Positions 12,472 to 24,035 of a stretch of 64,000 bases of DNA are shown piece after piece. A model generated the notes under the pieces. It had not been told where the DNA came from. It did no database searches and was given only the letters and a program-made list of their open reading frames with translations. Each line of letters starts with the position of its first letter. Position 1 is the first letter of the stretch. The translations under genes and the position numbers were made by a program. Source of the stretch: Pseudomonas izuensis (GTDB lineage Bacteria; Pseudomonadota; Gammaproteobacteria; Pseudomonadales; Pseudomonadaceae); NCBI RefSeq assembly GCF_009861505.1, contig NZ_WTFT01000040.1:211176-275175 (forward strand), written 5' to 3'.

Positions 12472-13608
12472 TCAGCGTCGCTTGGCCATCTCGTTGATGA
12501 AGCGATCGAACAGTGGCGCTACGTCGTTCGGGCCAGGGCTGGCTTCCGGGTGACCCTGGAAGCTGAAGGCGCTCTTGTCGGTACGCTCGATACCTTGCAG
12601 GGTGCCGTCGAACAGCGATTTGTGGATCGCGCGGACGTTGGCTGGCAGGGTCTCTTCGTCAACCGCAAAACCGTGGTTCTGGCTGGTGATCATCACCACG
12701 CCGGTGTCCAGGTCCTGGACCGGGTGGTTGGCACCGTGGTGGCCGTGACCCATTTTCAAGGTCTTGGCACCGGAGGCCAGGGCGAGCAGTTGGTGACCGA
12801 GGCAGATACCGAACACCGGGATCTCGGTTTCCAGCACATCCTTGATCGCCTGGATCGCGTAGTCGCAAGGCTCCGGATCACCAGGACCGTTGGACAGGAA
12901 CACGCCGTCCGGACTCAGTGCCAGCACATCAGCCGCCGGGGTTTGAGCAGGCACCACGGTTACGCGGCAACCACGCTCGACCAGCATGCGCAGGATGTTC
13001 ACCTTGACGCCGTAGTCGTAGGCCACGACGTGATATGGCAGCTCGGACGCTTCGATGGTTGCGTGGCTGTCGGTTTTCAGATCCCAGACCGTCGAGCGCC
13101 ACTCGTAGGTGTCCTTGGTGCTGACGACTTTCGCCAGGTCCATGCCCTTGAGACCAGGAAAACCCTGGGCGGCGGCGATGGCGGCTTCTTCGGAAATGTT
13201 GTCACCGGCCATGACGCAGCCGTTTTGCGCACCTTTTTCACGCAGGATGCGCGTCAGGCGGCGGGTGTCGATACCGGCGATTGCCACAACATTGTTGGCT
13301 TTCAGGTAGTCGGACAGGGACATCGTGTTACGCCAGTTGCTCGCCACCAGTGGCAGGTCACGAATGACCAGGCCGGCAGACCAGACGCGGTTCGATTCGG
13401 CGTCTTCCGGCGTGGTACCGGTGTTGCCGATGTGCGGGTAAGTCAGGGTAACGATCTGTTGGGCGTAGGAAGGATCGGTAAGGATTTCCTGATAGCCGGT
13501 CATTGCGGTGTTGAACACCACCTCACCAACGGTCTGACCGTCGGCTCCAATGGCTTCGCCGCGAAAAATGCTGCCATCAGCAAGGGCGAGTATGGCTGGC
13601 TTAGTCAA
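12472..13608 (-). CDS. carA: Carbamoyl-phosphate synthase small subunit (glutaminase)
   Basis: CarA hydrolyses glutamine and channels ammonia to CarB. The 378-residue product has the N-terminal CPSase domain and a class I glutamine amidotransferase domain with the nucleophile motif [12 protein letters not shown] and the His/Glu motif [11 protein letters not shown]. The start codon is TTG at 13608, with GGGAGG 5 bases upstream. The TTG overlaps the stop codon of a 50-codon upstream frame that contains a terminator hairpin, which suggests leader-dependent control. Confidence 0.96.
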   Translation of the reverse strand: MTKPAILALADGSIFRGEAIGADGQTVGEVVFNTAMTGYQEILTDPSYAQQIVTLTYPHIGNTGTTPEDAESNRVWSAGLVIRDLPLVASNWRNTMSLSDYLKANNVVAIAGIDTRRLTRILREKGAQNGCVMAGDNISEEAAIAAAQGFPGLKGMDLAKVVSTKDTYEWRSTVWDLKTDSHATIEASELPYHVVAYDYGVKVNILRMLVERGCRVTVVPAQTPAADVLALSPDGVFLSNGPGDPEPCDYAIQAIKDVLETEIPVFGICLGHQLLALASGAKTLKMGHGHHGANHPVQDLDTGVVMITSQNHGFAVDEETLPANVRAIHKSLFDGTLQGIERTDKSAFSFQGHPEASPGPNDVAPLFDRFINEMAKRR

Positions 13609-13757
13609 GAAGACCTCCCGTAAATAAAGCCTGAAAGGGCGATCGCAGGTTGTAAAAAAGCGGAGTGACGTATGGACACGTCACCCCGCTTCTTCACTGA
13701 ATTATTCTGCGCGCTTTTAGTGGACACACTAAAGCTGTAGCTTACAGAAAAAGGCAT
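13605..13757 (-). CDS. Possible 50-codon leader ORF upstream of and overlapping carA
   Basis: An ATG at 13757 opens a 50-residue frame ([20 protein letters not shown] at its start) that runs through the terminator hairpin at 13654-13689. Its TGA overlaps the carA TTG start. Ser, Tyr and Phe codons with U-rich stretches dominate the beginning. A candidate promoter (TAGACC-17-TAAGCT) would start the RNA just downstream of this ATG, leaving an in-frame GTG at 13727 as the alternative start. No convincing ribosome site was seen for either. It could be a real leader peptide or a chance frame. Confidence 0.35.
   Translation of the reverse strand: MPFSVSYSFSVSTKSAQNNSVKKRGDVSIRHSAFLQPAIALSGFIYGRSS
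13654..13689 (-). terminator. Intrinsic terminator in the carA leader (candidate attenuator)
   Basis: On the minus strand GCGGGGTGACG and CGTCACTCCGC form an 11-bp stem with one G-U pair around an 8-base loop, followed by TTTTTT. It ends 45 bases before carA. dapB already has its own terminator 130 bases further upstream, so this one more likely controls carA. Confidence 0.75.
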
Positions 13758-13820
13758 TTTTGGTCTACCGCCAATGAGCCCGAAAGGCCGGAGAATGCGA
13801 CAGGTCGTCGCTTGGCGGAG

Positions 13821-13853
13821 TAAAACCGGGCCCAAACGCTAGGTTCGGGCCCG
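13821..13853 (-). terminator. Intrinsic terminator after dapB
   Basis: On the minus strand CGGGCCC, a 13-base loop and GGGCCCG form a 7-bp stem followed by GTTTTA, starting 15 bases after the dapB stop. Confidence 0.7.
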
Positions 13854-13867
13854 ATTTCGGGCGCATC

Positions 13868-15806
<1,939 letters not shown>

Positions 15807-16001
15807 ATGTCTTCTGCACTCTTGAGGACGTTCGGCCAACCTCTCCTGAGCTTCGCCAAACTCGTTGAGCCCCAATACAGGCCCGGACCCAACTCACGTC
15901 AATTCAACGATCCTGGTCTTTGTTTCAATCTGGCACTTTCAGCTCGGAAAGCAGGAGCATTCCCGGCCATGCCACCAGCACCCGAACCTTGTCGCATGCT
16001 G

Positions 16002-16027
16002 TAAAAATTCGCGTGTTCCAGACACGC
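16002..16027 (-). terminator. Terminator-like hairpin in the dnaK-dnaJ gap
   Basis: On the minus strand GCGTGT, a CTGGA loop and ACACGC form a 6-bp stem followed by GAATTTTTA. It may give partial termination after dnaK and so lower dnaJ expression. The rest of the 15807-16104 gap, apart from the adjacent palindrome, shows nothing recognisable. Confidence 0.5.
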
Positions 16028-16030
16028 CAA

Positions 16031-16050
16031 CGCGGGAGCAAGCTCCCGCG
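16031..16050. repeat. Perfect 20-bp palindrome (single REP-like unit)
   Basis: CGCGGGAGCAAGCTCCCGCG is fully self-complementary and resembles half of the REP elements found elsewhere in the window (GGAGCAAGGCTTGCTCC type). It lies in the gap between dnaK and dnaJ. Confidence 0.6.
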
Positions 16051-16104
16051 CGGCGACATCCTACCAGTCACCGCCCAAAGGCAGTCAACCGGCCGACCAA
16101 CAAC

Positions 16105-18021
16105 TTACTTGTGGTCTTTGACTTCTTCGAACTCGGCGTCGACAACGTCGTCAGCCTTTTCCGCCTTGTCGTCGTGTGGTGCCGCGCCTTCAGCAGGCTG
16201 AGCCTGTTCGGCGTACATCTTCTGAGCCACTGGTGCGGAGACCTTGGACAGCTCTTCAACCTTGGCTTCGATAGCTGCCTTGTCGTCGCCTTTTACAGCG
16301 GCTTCCAGGGCAACTACGGCAGCTTCGATCGCAGTCTTCTCTTCAGCGCTCACCTTGTCGCCAGCATCAGCGACCATTTTGCGCGTCGAGTGAACCAGTG
16401 CATCACCCTGGTTACGGGCAGCGGCCAGCTCTTCGAACTTGCGGTCTTCCTCGGCATTGGCCTCGGCATCACGCACCATGCGCTCGATTTCCTCGTCGGA
16501 CAGACCGGAGTTGGCCTTGATCACGATCGACTGAGTCTTGCCGGTGGCCTTGTCCTTGGCGCCTACGTGCAGAATGCCGTTGGCGTCGATGTCGAAGGTC
16601 ACTTCAATCTGTGGCACGCCACGTGGTGCTGGTGGAATCTCGGCCAGGTCGAACTTGCCCAGGGACTTGTTCTGCGCCGCTTGCTTACGCTCACCTTGCA
16701 GCACGTGAATGGTCACGGCGCCCTGGTTGTCGTCGGCAGTCGAGAACACTTGCGATTTCTTGGTAGGAATCGTGGTGTTTTTCTCGATCAGCGCAGTCAT
16801 CACGCCACCCATGGTTTCGATACCCAGGGTCAGCGGGCTGACGTCCAGCAGCAGAACGTCTTTCACGTCACCAGCCAGAACAGCACCCTGGATCGCAGCA
16901 CCCATGGCAACGGCTTCGTCCGGGTTCACGTCTTTACGGGCTTCTTTACCGAAGAACTCGGTCACCAGCTTCTGAACCAGTGGCATACGGGTCTGACCGC
17001 CAACCAGGATCACGTCGTTGATCGAACCAACGTCGATACCGGAGTCTTTCAGCGCGATGCGGCATGGCTCGATGGTGCGTTGAACCAGGTCTTCTACCAG
17101 CGCTTCCAGCTTGGCGCGGGAGATTTTCACGTTCAAGTGCTTAGGACCGGTGGCATCTGCAGTGATGTACGGCAGGTTCACGTCGGTCGACTGAGCGGAC
17201 GACAGCTCGATCTTGGCTTTTTCAGCGGCTTCTTTCAGGCGCTGCATCGCCAGCGGGTCACCCTTGAGGTTCATGCCGCTTTCTTTCTTGAACTCGTCGA
17301 CGAGGTAGTCGATCAGACGGATGTCAAAGTCTTCACCACCCAGGAAGGTGTCGCCGTTGGTGGCCAATACTTCGAACTGGTGCTCACCGTCGACTTCAGC
17401 GATTTCGATCACGGAAACGTCGAAAGTACCGCCACCCAGGTCGTAAACGATCACGGTGTGGTCGCCCTTGGCCTTGTCCATACCGTAGGCCAGAGCAGCT
17501 GCGGTTGGTTCGTTGATGATACGTTTTACGTCCAGGCCCGCGATGCGGCCGGCGTCTTTAGTAGCTTGACGCTGACTGTCGTTGAAGTAGGCCGGAACGG
17601 TAATCACCGCTTCGGTCACAGGCTCGCCGAGGTAGTCTTCGGCGGTCTTCTTCATTTTTTTCAGGATTTCAGCCGAGATTTGTGGCGGCGCCATTTTCTG
17701 GCCGTTCACTTCAACCCAGGCGTCGTTGTTGTCAGCCTTGACGATCTTGTAAGGGACCATCTGGATGTCTTTCTGTACCACTTCTTCTTCGAAACGACGA
17801 CCGATCAGACGCTTCACCGCGTACAGGGTGTTGTGCGGATTGGTCACTGCCTGACGCTTGGCGGACTGGCCGACCAGGATTTCGCCATCGTTGGCGTAAG
17901 CGATGATCGACGGCGTGGTACGCGCGCCTTCGGCGTTTTCAATAACTTTTGCCTTGCCGTTTTCCAGCACGGAGACGCAGGAGTTGGTAGTCCCCAGGTC
18001 GATACCGATAATTTTGCCCAT
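16105..18021 (-). CDS. dnaK: Molecular chaperone DnaK (Hsp70)
   Basis: DnaK is the ATP-dependent Hsp70 that folds client proteins and restrains sigma-32. The 638-residue product starts [15 protein letters not shown] (ATG at 18021) and has the ATPase signatures [12 protein letters not shown] and the linker/substrate segment [16 protein letters not shown]. It ends in an Asp/Glu-rich tail ([13 protein letters not shown]). A sigma-32 promoter lies immediately upstream at the end of grpE, giving dnaK its own heat-shock input besides the grpE promoter. Confidence 0.98.
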   Translation of the reverse strand: MGKIIGIDLGTTNSCVSVLENGKAKVIENAEGARTTPSIIAYANDGEILVGQSAKRQAVTNPHNTLYAVKRLIGRRFEEEVVQKDIQMVPYKIVKADNNDAWVEVNGQKMAPPQISAEILKKMKKTAEDYLGEPVTEAVITVPAYFNDSQRQATKDAGRIAGLDVKRIINEPTAAALAYGMDKAKGDHTVIVYDLGGGTFDVSVIEIAEVDGEHQFEVLATNGDTFLGGEDFDIRLIDYLVDEFKKESGMNLKGDPLAMQRLKEAAEKAKIELSSAQSTDVNLPYITADATGPKHLNVKISRAKLEALVEDLVQRTIEPCRIALKDSGIDVGSINDVILVGGQTRMPLVQKLVTEFFGKEARKDVNPDEAVAMGAAIQGAVLAGDVKDVLLLDVSPLTLGIETMGGVMTALIEKNTTIPTKKSQVFSTADDNQGAVTIHVLQGERKQAAQNKSLGKFDLAEIPPAPRGVPQIEVTFDIDANGILHVGAKDKATGKTQSIVIKANSGLSDEEIERMVRDAEANAEEDRKFEELAAARNQGDALVHSTRKMVADAGDKVSAEEKTAIEAAVVALEAAVKGDDKAAIEAKVEELSKVSAPVAQKMYAEQAQPAEGAAPHDDKAEKADDVVDAEFEEVKDHK

Positions 18022-18100
18022 GTTCACTCTCCCGAAACTTTGGATTTGGTTGCCGCAGCAGTGGTGGCTAACTGCGGTAGCACTTAAACGCTTGACTTCT

Positions 18101-18128
18101 AAATGGGGGCCTTGCGGCTAATTTCAAG
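18101..18128 (-). promoter_or_regulatory. Sigma-32 promoter of dnaK
   Basis: On the minus strand CTTGAAA is followed after 13 bases by CCCCATTT, a near-perfect match to the sigma-32 consensus and spacing. The -35 box overlaps the TGA stop codon of grpE. Confidence 0.85.
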
Positions 18129-18690
18129 CCTGCTCATCAATGGAAGGCGAAACTGGCGCAGGCGCTTTGCTGACCACGACCATCGCCGGGCGCAGCAGGC
18201 GGCCATTAAGCTGATAGCCCTTTTGGAACACCTTGAGCACGCTGTTCGGCTCGAGGTCGGCGCTTTCCTGCATGGCCATTGCCTGATGCAGGACGGCGTT
18301 GAACGGTTCGCCATGCGGATCGATCGCTTCCAGCTGATAACGCTTCAGGGTGTCCTGGAACATTTTCAGGGTCAGCTCGATGCCCTCGCGCATTGGGCGG
18401 ATGCTTTCGTCATCCGGGTTGGACAACTCCAGGCCACGCTCGAGGCTGTCGATGATCGGCAGCAGGTCGCCAGCAAATTTTTCCAGCGCGAATTTGTGAG
18501 CTTTTTCTACATCCTGCTCGGCACGACGGCGGACGTTCTGCAGATCGGCGGCCACACGCAAAGCTTGATCCTGCGCGCCTGCCAGCTGCTCTTCGAGCAC
18601 TTGTACACGAGCCGCCAGGTCTTCACCCGAAGCCTCGGGCGCCTGGTTGGCGTCTGGGTTTTGCGTATCCACTGTCTGTTCGTCAGCCAT
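18124..18690 (-). CDS. grpE: Nucleotide exchange factor GrpE
   Basis: GrpE releases ADP from DnaK. The 188-residue product has an acidic, Gln/Asp-rich N-terminus, a long coiled-coil helix (about 40-95, including [15 protein letters not shown] and [13 protein letters not shown]) and the C-terminal beta domain with the conserved [14 protein letters not shown]. It starts with ATG at 18690 after an AGGAG ribosome site and is driven by a clear sigma-32 promoter. dnaK follows after about 100 bases. It is divergent from recN. Confidence 0.96.
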   Translation of the reverse strand: MADEQTVDTQNPDANQAPEASGEDLAARVQVLEEQLAGAQDQALRVAADLQNVRRRAEQDVEKAHKFALEKFAGDLLPIIDSLERGLELSNPDDESIRPMREGIELTLKMFQDTLKRYQLEAIDPHGEPFNAVLHQAMAMQESADLEPNSVLKVFQKGYQLNGRLLRPAMVVVSKAPAPVSPSIDEQA

Positions 18691-18743
18691 AGAATTCTCC
18701 TTTCAAGATCGTCCGCGAGCCTGACTCGCGCTTCTGCCCAGTT

Positions 18744-18771
18744 ATATGGGGCCGCAAAATCAACCTTCAAG
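18744..18771 (-). promoter_or_regulatory. Sigma-32 promoter of grpE
   Basis: On the minus strand CTTGAAG, a 13-base spacer and CCCCATAT match the sigma-32 consensus, about 54 bases before the grpE start. This is the probable main heat-shock promoter of grpE-dnaK-dnaJ. Confidence 0.85.
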
Positions 18772-18930
18772 GGGTGTCCACGCATTAACCCTACAAAAAC
18801 ACCTGCATTATCATTCCAGGGCGCACTAAGGATTTCGTCGGATCAAGCGAATCGAGCTAAAGGGGGGCATTGTCAGCCCGAAACAAAACACTGTATAAAT
18901 AACCAGACCTAATGCCTGGGAGCGGCCTTT

Positions 18931-20604
18931 ATGCTGGTGCACCTGTCCGTACATAACTACGCCATCGTTGAACATCTCGATCTCGAACTCGATCGCGGGA
19001 TGAGCGTGATCACAGGAGAAACCGGCGCCGGCAAGTCGATCATGCTCGACGCGCTTGGCTTGACCCTCGGCGATCGCGCCGATAGCGGCGTGGTCCGTCC
19101 CGGCGCAGACAAGGCCGACATCCTGGCGACCTTCGATCTGGTCGACATCCCGGAAGCCAGCGCCTGGCTCGCCGAACGCGACCTCGAGAACGATGGCCCG
19201 TGCATCCTGCGCCGGGTGATCACGGCGGAAGGGCGTTCGCGCGGCTACATCAACGGCACGCCCTGCCCGCTGGGCGACCTCAAGGCACTGGGCGAACTGC
19301 TGATCGATATTCACAGCCAGCACGAACACCAATCCCTGCTCAAGACCGACACCCACCGCCGCCTGCTCGACGAGTATGCCGGCGCGACGGACCTTGCCCG
19401 CCAGGTACAACTGGCCGCCCAACGCTGGCGCCAGACCCGCCAGGAACTGGAACGACTCTCCAATTCCGGTGACGAGCAGCGTGCTCGCCACCAACTGCTC
19501 AGCTATCAACTGGAAGAACTGGAAAACCTGGGACTTGGCGACAATGAACTGGAACAACTTGAGCAGGAACACAAGAACCTGACCAACGCCGAAACCCTGC
19601 TGGGTATCTGCCGGCAAGTGGTCGAGCAATGCAGTGAAAGTGATTCAGGCAATGTGCTCAACGCGCTGACTGCCAGCCTCAACCGCCTGTCGAGCGTGAA
19701 CAACTCGATCGGCGCACTGGGCGAGGCCAGTAGCCTGCTGACCAGCGCGCAGATCCAGGTGGAAGAAGCCGTCGGCGAGTTGAATCGCTTCCTCGACAAC
19801 TTCGACGCCGACCCGTCACGCCTTCAATATCTGGAGGAACGTCTCGATTCGATCTACACCCTGGCGCGCAAACACCGCATCCAGCCGACCGAAGTCGCCG
19901 AGATGCAGCAAAAGCTGCTGGATGAAATCGAAACCCTGAATGCCAACGACGAATCCATCGAGCGACTGAGCGATGAGCTGTCGTCCTATGCCCGCCACTA
20001 CCAGGAAAAGGCCCGCGAGCTAAGCGACTTGCGTCACCAGGCCTCGAGCAGCCTGGCCAGCGCCGTGGAACAGGAAATCCAGCGCCTGGGCATGCCCGGC
20101 GGCCGCTTCACCATCGAACTGCGCCCCAACAGCGGCGACGAACTGCTGCCTAACGGGCTCGAGCAGGTAGAACTGCTGGTCAGCGCCAACCCGGGGCAAC
20201 CGCTCAAAGCCCTGGCGAAAGTCGCATCGGGTGGCGAGCTGTCGCGGATCAGCCTGGCTATCCAGGTGATCACCGCACAAACCTCTCGCGTACCAACCCT
20301 GGTGTTCGACGAAGTGGACGTGGGCATTGGCGGTCCGACCGCAGAGATCGTCGGCCAGTTGCTGCGCAGACTTGGTGAGCGAGGGCAGGTACTGACCGTA
20401 ACCCACTTGCCACAAGTAGCAGCGCAAGGTCATCAACATCTATTTGTGCACAAAGTACGAGGTGAGGACGCCACCCGAACTGCAGTTTCCAAATTGAGCA
20501 GGAACGATCGCGTCGAAGAGGTGGCTCGAATGTTGGGCGGCATCGATCTGACCAAGGAATCCCTGGCTCACGCCAAAAAAATGGTAGTAGCCGCAAAAGC
20601 TTGA
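18931..20604 (+). CDS. recN: DNA repair protein RecN
   Basis: RecN is an SMC-like ATPase that acts at double-strand breaks. The 557-residue product starts MLVHLSVHNYAIVEHLDLEL and has Walker A GETGAGKS near residue 30, two long coiled-coil arms in the middle, the ABC signature ASGGELSRISLA, and Walker B PTLVFDEVDVGIGG near the C-terminus. It is transcribed away from grpE and meets fur tail-to-tail at a strong bidirectional hairpin. I did not find a convincing LexA box in the short upstream region. Confidence 0.96.
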   Translation: MLVHLSVHNYAIVEHLDLELDRGMSVITGETGAGKSIMLDALGLTLGDRADSGVVRPGADKADILATFDLVDIPEASAWLAERDLENDGPCILRRVITAEGRSRGYINGTPCPLGDLKALGELLIDIHSQHEHQSLLKTDTHRRLLDEYAGATDLARQVQLAAQRWRQTRQELERLSNSGDEQRARHQLLSYQLEELENLGLGDNELEQLEQEHKNLTNAETLLGICRQVVEQCSESDSGNVLNALTASLNRLSSVNNSIGALGEASSLLTSAQIQVEEAVGELNRFLDNFDADPSRLQYLEERLDSIYTLARKHRIQPTEVAEMQQKLLDEIETLNANDESIERLSDELSSYARHYQEKARELSDLRHQASSSLASAVEQEIQRLGMPGGRFTIELRPNSGDELLPNGLEQVELLVSANPGQPLKALAKVASGGELSRISLAIQVITAQTSRVPTLVFDEVDVGIGGPTAEIVGQLLRRLGERGQVLTVTHLPQVAAQGHQHLFVHKVRGEDATRTAVSKLSRNDRVEEVARMLGGIDLTKESLAHAKKMVVAAKA

Positions 20605-20620
20605 GGTAGGGCAGAAAGCA

Positions 20621-20646
20621 CGAAGGCGACCCTGGGGTCGCCTTCG
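20621..20646. terminator. Bidirectional terminator-like hairpin between recN and fur
   Basis: CGAAGGCGACC, loop CTGG and GGTCGCCTTCG form a perfect 11-bp stem 17 bases after the recN stop and 35 bases from the fur stop. The flanking T-run is weak on both strands. Confidence 0.6.
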
Positions 20647-20680
20647 TTCGTTTCGCGAACCTTGTGTTCGCGCGACATGC

Positions 20681-21085
20681 TTACTTTTTCTTGCGTACGT
20701 ACAGCACCAGATTGTGATCAACCATCTCGAAGCCATACTTGTCGACGATTGCTTTCTGCAGGCGCTCGATTTCTTCGTCGAAGAATTCGATCACTTCACT
20801 GGTCTCGACGTTGACCATATGGTCGTGATGCTTGCCGTCGTCCAGTTCGAAGACCGCATGGCCTCCATCGAAGTTGTGCCGCACCACAAGGCCAGCTGCC
20901 TCGAACTGAGTCAGTACACGGTAAACCGTGGCCAGACCGACGTCCTCGCCAGCCTCCATCAGTGCCTTGTAGACATCCTCGGCACTCATGTGGCGTTGCT
21001 CGGCGGAATCGAGCATTTGCAGAATTTTGACCCGTGGCAGGGTCACTTTGAGGCCGGCTTTGCGTAGTTCGCTATTTTCAACCAT
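20681..21085 (-). CDS. fur: Ferric uptake regulator Fur
   Basis: Fur represses iron-acquisition genes when bound to Fe2+. The 134-residue length is typical for Pseudomonas. It has the winged-helix N-terminus MVENSELRKAGLKVTLPR, the DNA-recognition segment GLATVYRVLTQFEAAG, and the metal-binding HHDH (86-89) with downstream Glu/His ligands. It has no cysteines, so it lacks the CxxC structural zinc site of E. coli Fur. It is divergent from bamE across about 100 bases, a conserved fur-bamE arrangement. Confidence 0.96.
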   Translation of the reverse strand: MVENSELRKAGLKVTLPRVKILQMLDSAEQRHMSAEDVYKALMEAGEDVGLATVYRVLTQFEAAGLVVRHNFDGGHAVFELDDGKHHDHMVNVETSEVIEFFDEEIERLQKAIVDKYGFEMVDHNLVLYVRKKK

Positions 21086-21108
21086 GGTCAGCTTTCTCGC
21101 GATGCTGC

Positions 21109-21137
21109 TTCGCAGCTTCTCTTAATGCGGGTATGAT
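21109..21137 (+). promoter_or_regulatory. Candidate sigma-70 promoter of bamE
   Basis: TTCGCA and TATGAT are separated by 17 bases, and the -10 ends 45 bases before the bamE start codon. Confidence 0.5.
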
Positions 21138-21182
21138 CGGCGTTTACGTTGTCCCAGCCAAGATAGTGGAAGTCGCCCACCG

Positions 21183-21710
21183 ATGCAAAACACCAAGCTC
21201 TTGCTAACCAGTTTCACCTTTGTGGGACTGCTCGCACTCGCCGGTTGTTCATTCCCCGGGGTTTACAAAATCGACATCCAGCAGGGCAATGTCGTCACGC
21301 AGGACATGATAGACCAGTTACGCCCGGGAATGACCCGCAAGCAAGTACGGTTTATCATGGGCAACCCTCTGTTGACCGACACGTTCCATGCCGATCGCTG
21401 GGATTACCTGTACAGCCTGCAACCGGGGGGCGGTGAACGCCAACAGGAACGCATCAGCGTTATCTTCAACCCAAATGATCAACTTGTCAGCCTCTCCGGT
21501 GATTTCATGCCCGGCGTGAGCCGCGACGAGGCTATCCTCGGCAAGGACAGCGGCACTACCGTAACCGCGCCGGCTGAAAAGGCCGAGCAGCCAAAACCGG
21601 AAAAACCAGTGAAACCGGGTTCGCTGCTGGATCAGATCCAGAAGGAAGTGGACGGTGTAGAAACTGTTCCAGTCCCGACACCAGAACCATTGGATACCAA
21701 GCCGCAATAA
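21183..21710 (+). CDS. bamE: Outer membrane protein assembly factor BamE (OmlA/SmpA)
   Basis: BamE is a lipoprotein of the BAM complex that inserts beta-barrel proteins in the outer membrane. The 175-residue precursor has a lipoprotein signal ([21 protein letters not shown] then Cys) and the SmpA/OmlA domain with the conserved [27 protein letters not shown] and DRWDYLYSL segments. Its C-terminal extension is Pro/Lys/Glu-rich and longer than in E. coli BamE, as is usual for pseudomonads. A strong terminator follows. Confidence 0.94.
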   Translation: MQNTKLLLTSFTFVGLLALAGCSFPGVYKIDIQQGNVVTQDMIDQLRPGMTRKQVRFIMGNPLLTDTFHADRWDYLYSLQPGGGERQQERISVIFNPNDQLVSLSGDFMPGVSRDEAILGKDSGTTVTAPAEKAEQPKPEKPVKPGSLLDQIQKEVDGVETVPVPTPEPLDTKPQ

Positions 21711-21720
21711 TTTGCGACGC

Positions 21721-21752
21721 AATAAAAACCCGGCATGTCCGGGTTTTTTATT
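21721..21752. terminator. Bidirectional terminator between bamE and rnfH
   Basis: AAACCCGG and CCGGGTTT form the stem, with a T-run on the plus strand and an A-run (T on the minus strand) on the other side. It serves both convergent genes. Confidence 0.85.
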
Positions 21753-21770
21753 ATCTGGCGTTTACTCGAC

Positions 21771-22079
21771 TCACTGATTCCGAGCCTCGGCAGCCTTGGC
21801 CGCTCGTAGCCGACGAACTTCCTTCGGATCCGCCAGCAACGGCCGGTAGACCTCGATACGATCCCCCGCCTGAACCATACGACTGTTAGGATCGGCGATC
21901 ACCTTGCCGAAGACCCCCACGGGACACACCGCCAAATCCAGCTCAGGAAATGCTTTGCCAATACCGGATTGAAGCAATACCGCCCGAACGCTTGATCCTG
22001 GCGGTACTTGCACCGATAAAAGCACCTGACGATCAACGGCGGCATAGACCACCTCGACCTCGATCACGGCCTCAGCCAT
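21771..22079 (-). CDS. rnfH: RnfH family protein (UPF0125, RatB-like)
   Basis: This 102-residue protein has a ubiquitin-like beta-grasp fold and starts MAEAVIEVEVVYAA. It has the family segments VQVPPGSSVRAVLLQSG, VGVFGKVI and GDRIEVYRPLLADPKEVRR. I chose the ATG at 22079, which overlaps the end of ratA by 8 bases. The ratA-rnfH pairing is widely conserved. E. coli RatB is adjacent to RatA in the same way, but the cellular role is not established. Confidence 0.9.
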   Translation of the reverse strand: MAEAVIEVEVVYAAVDRQVLLSVQVPPGSSVRAVLLQSGIGKAFPELDLAVCPVGVFGKVIADPNSRMVQAGDRIEVYRPLLADPKEVRRLRAAKAAEARNQ

Positions 22080-22506
22080 ATATTTGCTTGGCCCGCTGGC
22101 AGAATGCATCCACCAGCGTATTGGCCGCCTGATTGAACAACGGTCCCAAGGTCGCGCGAACAATAGGCCCGGCATAATCGAACGAAAGGTCCAGGCTGAT
22201 CTTGCAGGCCTTGTCGGTCAATGCCTTGAATACCCAATTGCCATGCAGTTGAGTGAATGGGCCTTCCTCAAGGTTCATCTCGATCGACTTCCCTGGAACC
22301 AGGGTATTGCGCGTCACGAAATGCTGGCTGAGTCCGCCCTTGGCCACGCCAACGCTGGCACGCATATGCTCGGGCGAGCTTTCCAGCACTTCGGCAGTAG
22401 AACACCACGGCAGAAATTCCGGGTATCGCGCCACGTCGTTGACCAGGTCATACAGGGCTTGTGCCGGATACGGCAGCAAGGCCGAACGTGAAATGTGTGT
22501 CGTCAT
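22072..22506 (-). CDS. ratA: RatA-type START/Coq10-like protein
   Basis: The 144-residue product starts MTTHISRSALLPYPAQALYDLV and continues with the conserved YPEFLPWC motif of the polyketide cyclase/START family. Homologues are described as the RatA toxin that blocks 70S association in E. coli, and as Coq10-like quinone-binding proteins; the sequence does not separate these roles. The ATG at 22506 lies 7 bases after the NSS transporter stop, and the 3' end overlaps rnfH. Confidence 0.9.
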   Translation of the reverse strand: MTTHISRSALLPYPAQALYDLVNDVARYPEFLPWCSTAEVLESSPEHMRASVGVAKGGLSQHFVTRNTLVPGKSIEMNLEEGPFTQLHGNWVFKALTDKACKISLDLSFDYAGPIVRATLGPLFNQAANTLVDAFCQRAKQIYG

Positions 22507-22513
22507 GTCAGCG

Positions 22514-23917
22514 TCACTTCCACAGTTGGGCGGCAAACACTACAAGAATGCCGATGGGCGCCACATAGCGCATCAAGAACAAAGACAGGGCGAACAACGC
22601 AGGATTACGGATCGACAGTTCGTCGTGCACCGCTTCCCGCCTCATCACCCAGCCCGCAAACACCACGAAACACAAACCACCGAGTGGCAACATGATCCGC
22701 GAAGTAAAGAAATCGATCACACCGAAGAAATCCAGCCCGCCCGTGGCACCCCATTGATAGAGGTGGAACAAGCCGTCTTCGTTCACGAAAAACCTGGCTG
22801 GCTTCCAGATATTGAAGGAAAACACTGTGCCCAGACCAACAAACCAGCAGGTAAATGCCAGCCAGAAAGTCACCCAGGCACGACTGACTCTTGTCCGTTC
22901 GACCAGGTAAGCCACCATCGGCTCGAGCAGCGAGATCGCCGAGCTCCAGGCTGCAATCGCCACCAGCACGAAGAACACTACGCCCATCAACTGACCGAAT
23001 GCTACGTTACCGAAGGCAAACGGCAGGCTCACAAACATCAATCCAGGCCCTTCGCTCGGGTTCAGACCCGCAGCGAACACAATCGGAAACAATGCCAGGC
23101 CGGCCACCAGGGAAACAAAAGTATCGAGCAGCGCCACACCGACGACGGTCCCGGAAATCGATGAATTCTTCGGCATGTAGGCACCGTAGATCATGATCGA
23201 ACCCACGCCCACGCTCAGGGAAAAGAACGCGTGCCCCATGGCCGGCAGTAAGCCGTCGAGGACTTTTTCCGGATGGAAGTCGAACATGAAATGCACGCCC
23301 TCCATGAAATATCCGGTGGTCATGCTGTAGCCCAGCAACACCATCACCATCACGAACAGCATCGGCATCATGACTCGCAGGCTGCGCTCAAGCCCGGCGA
23401 CCACACCTTTGGCGATCACAACCGCCGACAGCAGCATGAAAATCGTGTGCCAAAGTGTCAGGCGCCACGGGTCGGCAATGACATTGCCAAAGTACGCCCC
23501 CACCTGCTCCGGTGTCGCACCCTGGAAGTCGCCGCGTCCCATGTCGATGATGTAATCGAGCGACCAGCCGCCGACCACACTATAGAAAGACAGGATCAGT
23601 AACGCCGTGATCATCCCGGCAAAGGCGCCCCAGGACCATTTGGCCGAATGTCCGGCTTCCAGCGCCAACACTTTCAAGGCGTTGGCCGGACTCTGCCGGG
23701 CACGCCGGCCGATCAAGGTTTCCGCCAACATGACCGGAATGCCGATCAGTGCGATACACGCCAGAAACATCAGCACAAAAGCGCCGCCGCCATAGACGCC
23801 GAGCATATAAGGGAACTTCCAGATGCTGCCCAGCCCCACGGCCGAACCGGTCGCGGCGAGTATGAAAACCCAGCGGCTAGCCCAACTGCCGTGGACAGAA
23901 ACCTTGTCTGTCGACAT
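22514..23917 (-). CDS. Sodium-dependent transporter of the NSS (SNF) family
   Basis: This 467-residue inner-membrane protein has about eleven to twelve hydrophobic segments. The first carries the neurotransmitter:sodium symporter signature ([20 protein letters not shown] and [16 protein letters not shown]), which lines the substrate and Na+ site. The substrate is probably an amino acid but cannot be read from sequence. The ATG at 23917 ([15 protein letters not shown]) is chosen over upstream codons because the family begins just before SWASR. It is followed 7 bases later by ratA and is divergent from smpB. Confidence 0.93.
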   Translation of the reverse strand: MSTDKVSVHGSWASRWVFILAATGSAVGLGSIWKFPYMLGVYGGGAFVLMFLACIALIGIPVMLAETLIGRRARQSPANALKVLALEAGHSAKWSWGAFAGMITALLILSFYSVVGGWSLDYIIDMGRGDFQGATPEQVGAYFGNVIADPWRLTLWHTIFMLLSAVVIAKGVVAGLERSLRVMMPMLFVMVMVLLGYSMTTGYFMEGVHFMFDFHPEKVLDGLLPAMGHAFFSLSVGVGSIMIYGAYMPKNSSISGTVVGVALLDTFVSLVAGLALFPIVFAAGLNPSEGPGLMFVSLPFAFGNVAFGQLMGVVFFVLVAIAAWSSAISLLEPMVAYLVERTRVSRAWVTFWLAFTCWFVGLGTVFSFNIWKPARFFVNEDGLFHLYQWGATGGLDFFGVIDFFTSRIMLPLGGLCFVVFAGWVMRREAVHDELSIRNPALFALSLFLMRYVAPIGILVVFAAQLWK

Positions 23918-24035
23918 CGATATTACGACCAAGCGTTCAAAAAAGAGCGCGCATTGTCCGGGATTCAATCAACCTGCTCAAGCACGCAGCATCACCGTAG
24001 CCGACTCGCTTGCAACTCCCTATAATGCCGCCCCT

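Noticed and set aside
13793-13810. ArgR-type site near carA (TGTCGC on the minus strand)
   Set aside because: A single TGTCGC half-site occurs, without the AA at the required spacing or a second half-site.
15865-18087. Long open frame opposite dnaK
   Set aside because: Same explanation: it mirrors the DnaK coding sequence and starts outside any ribosome-site context.
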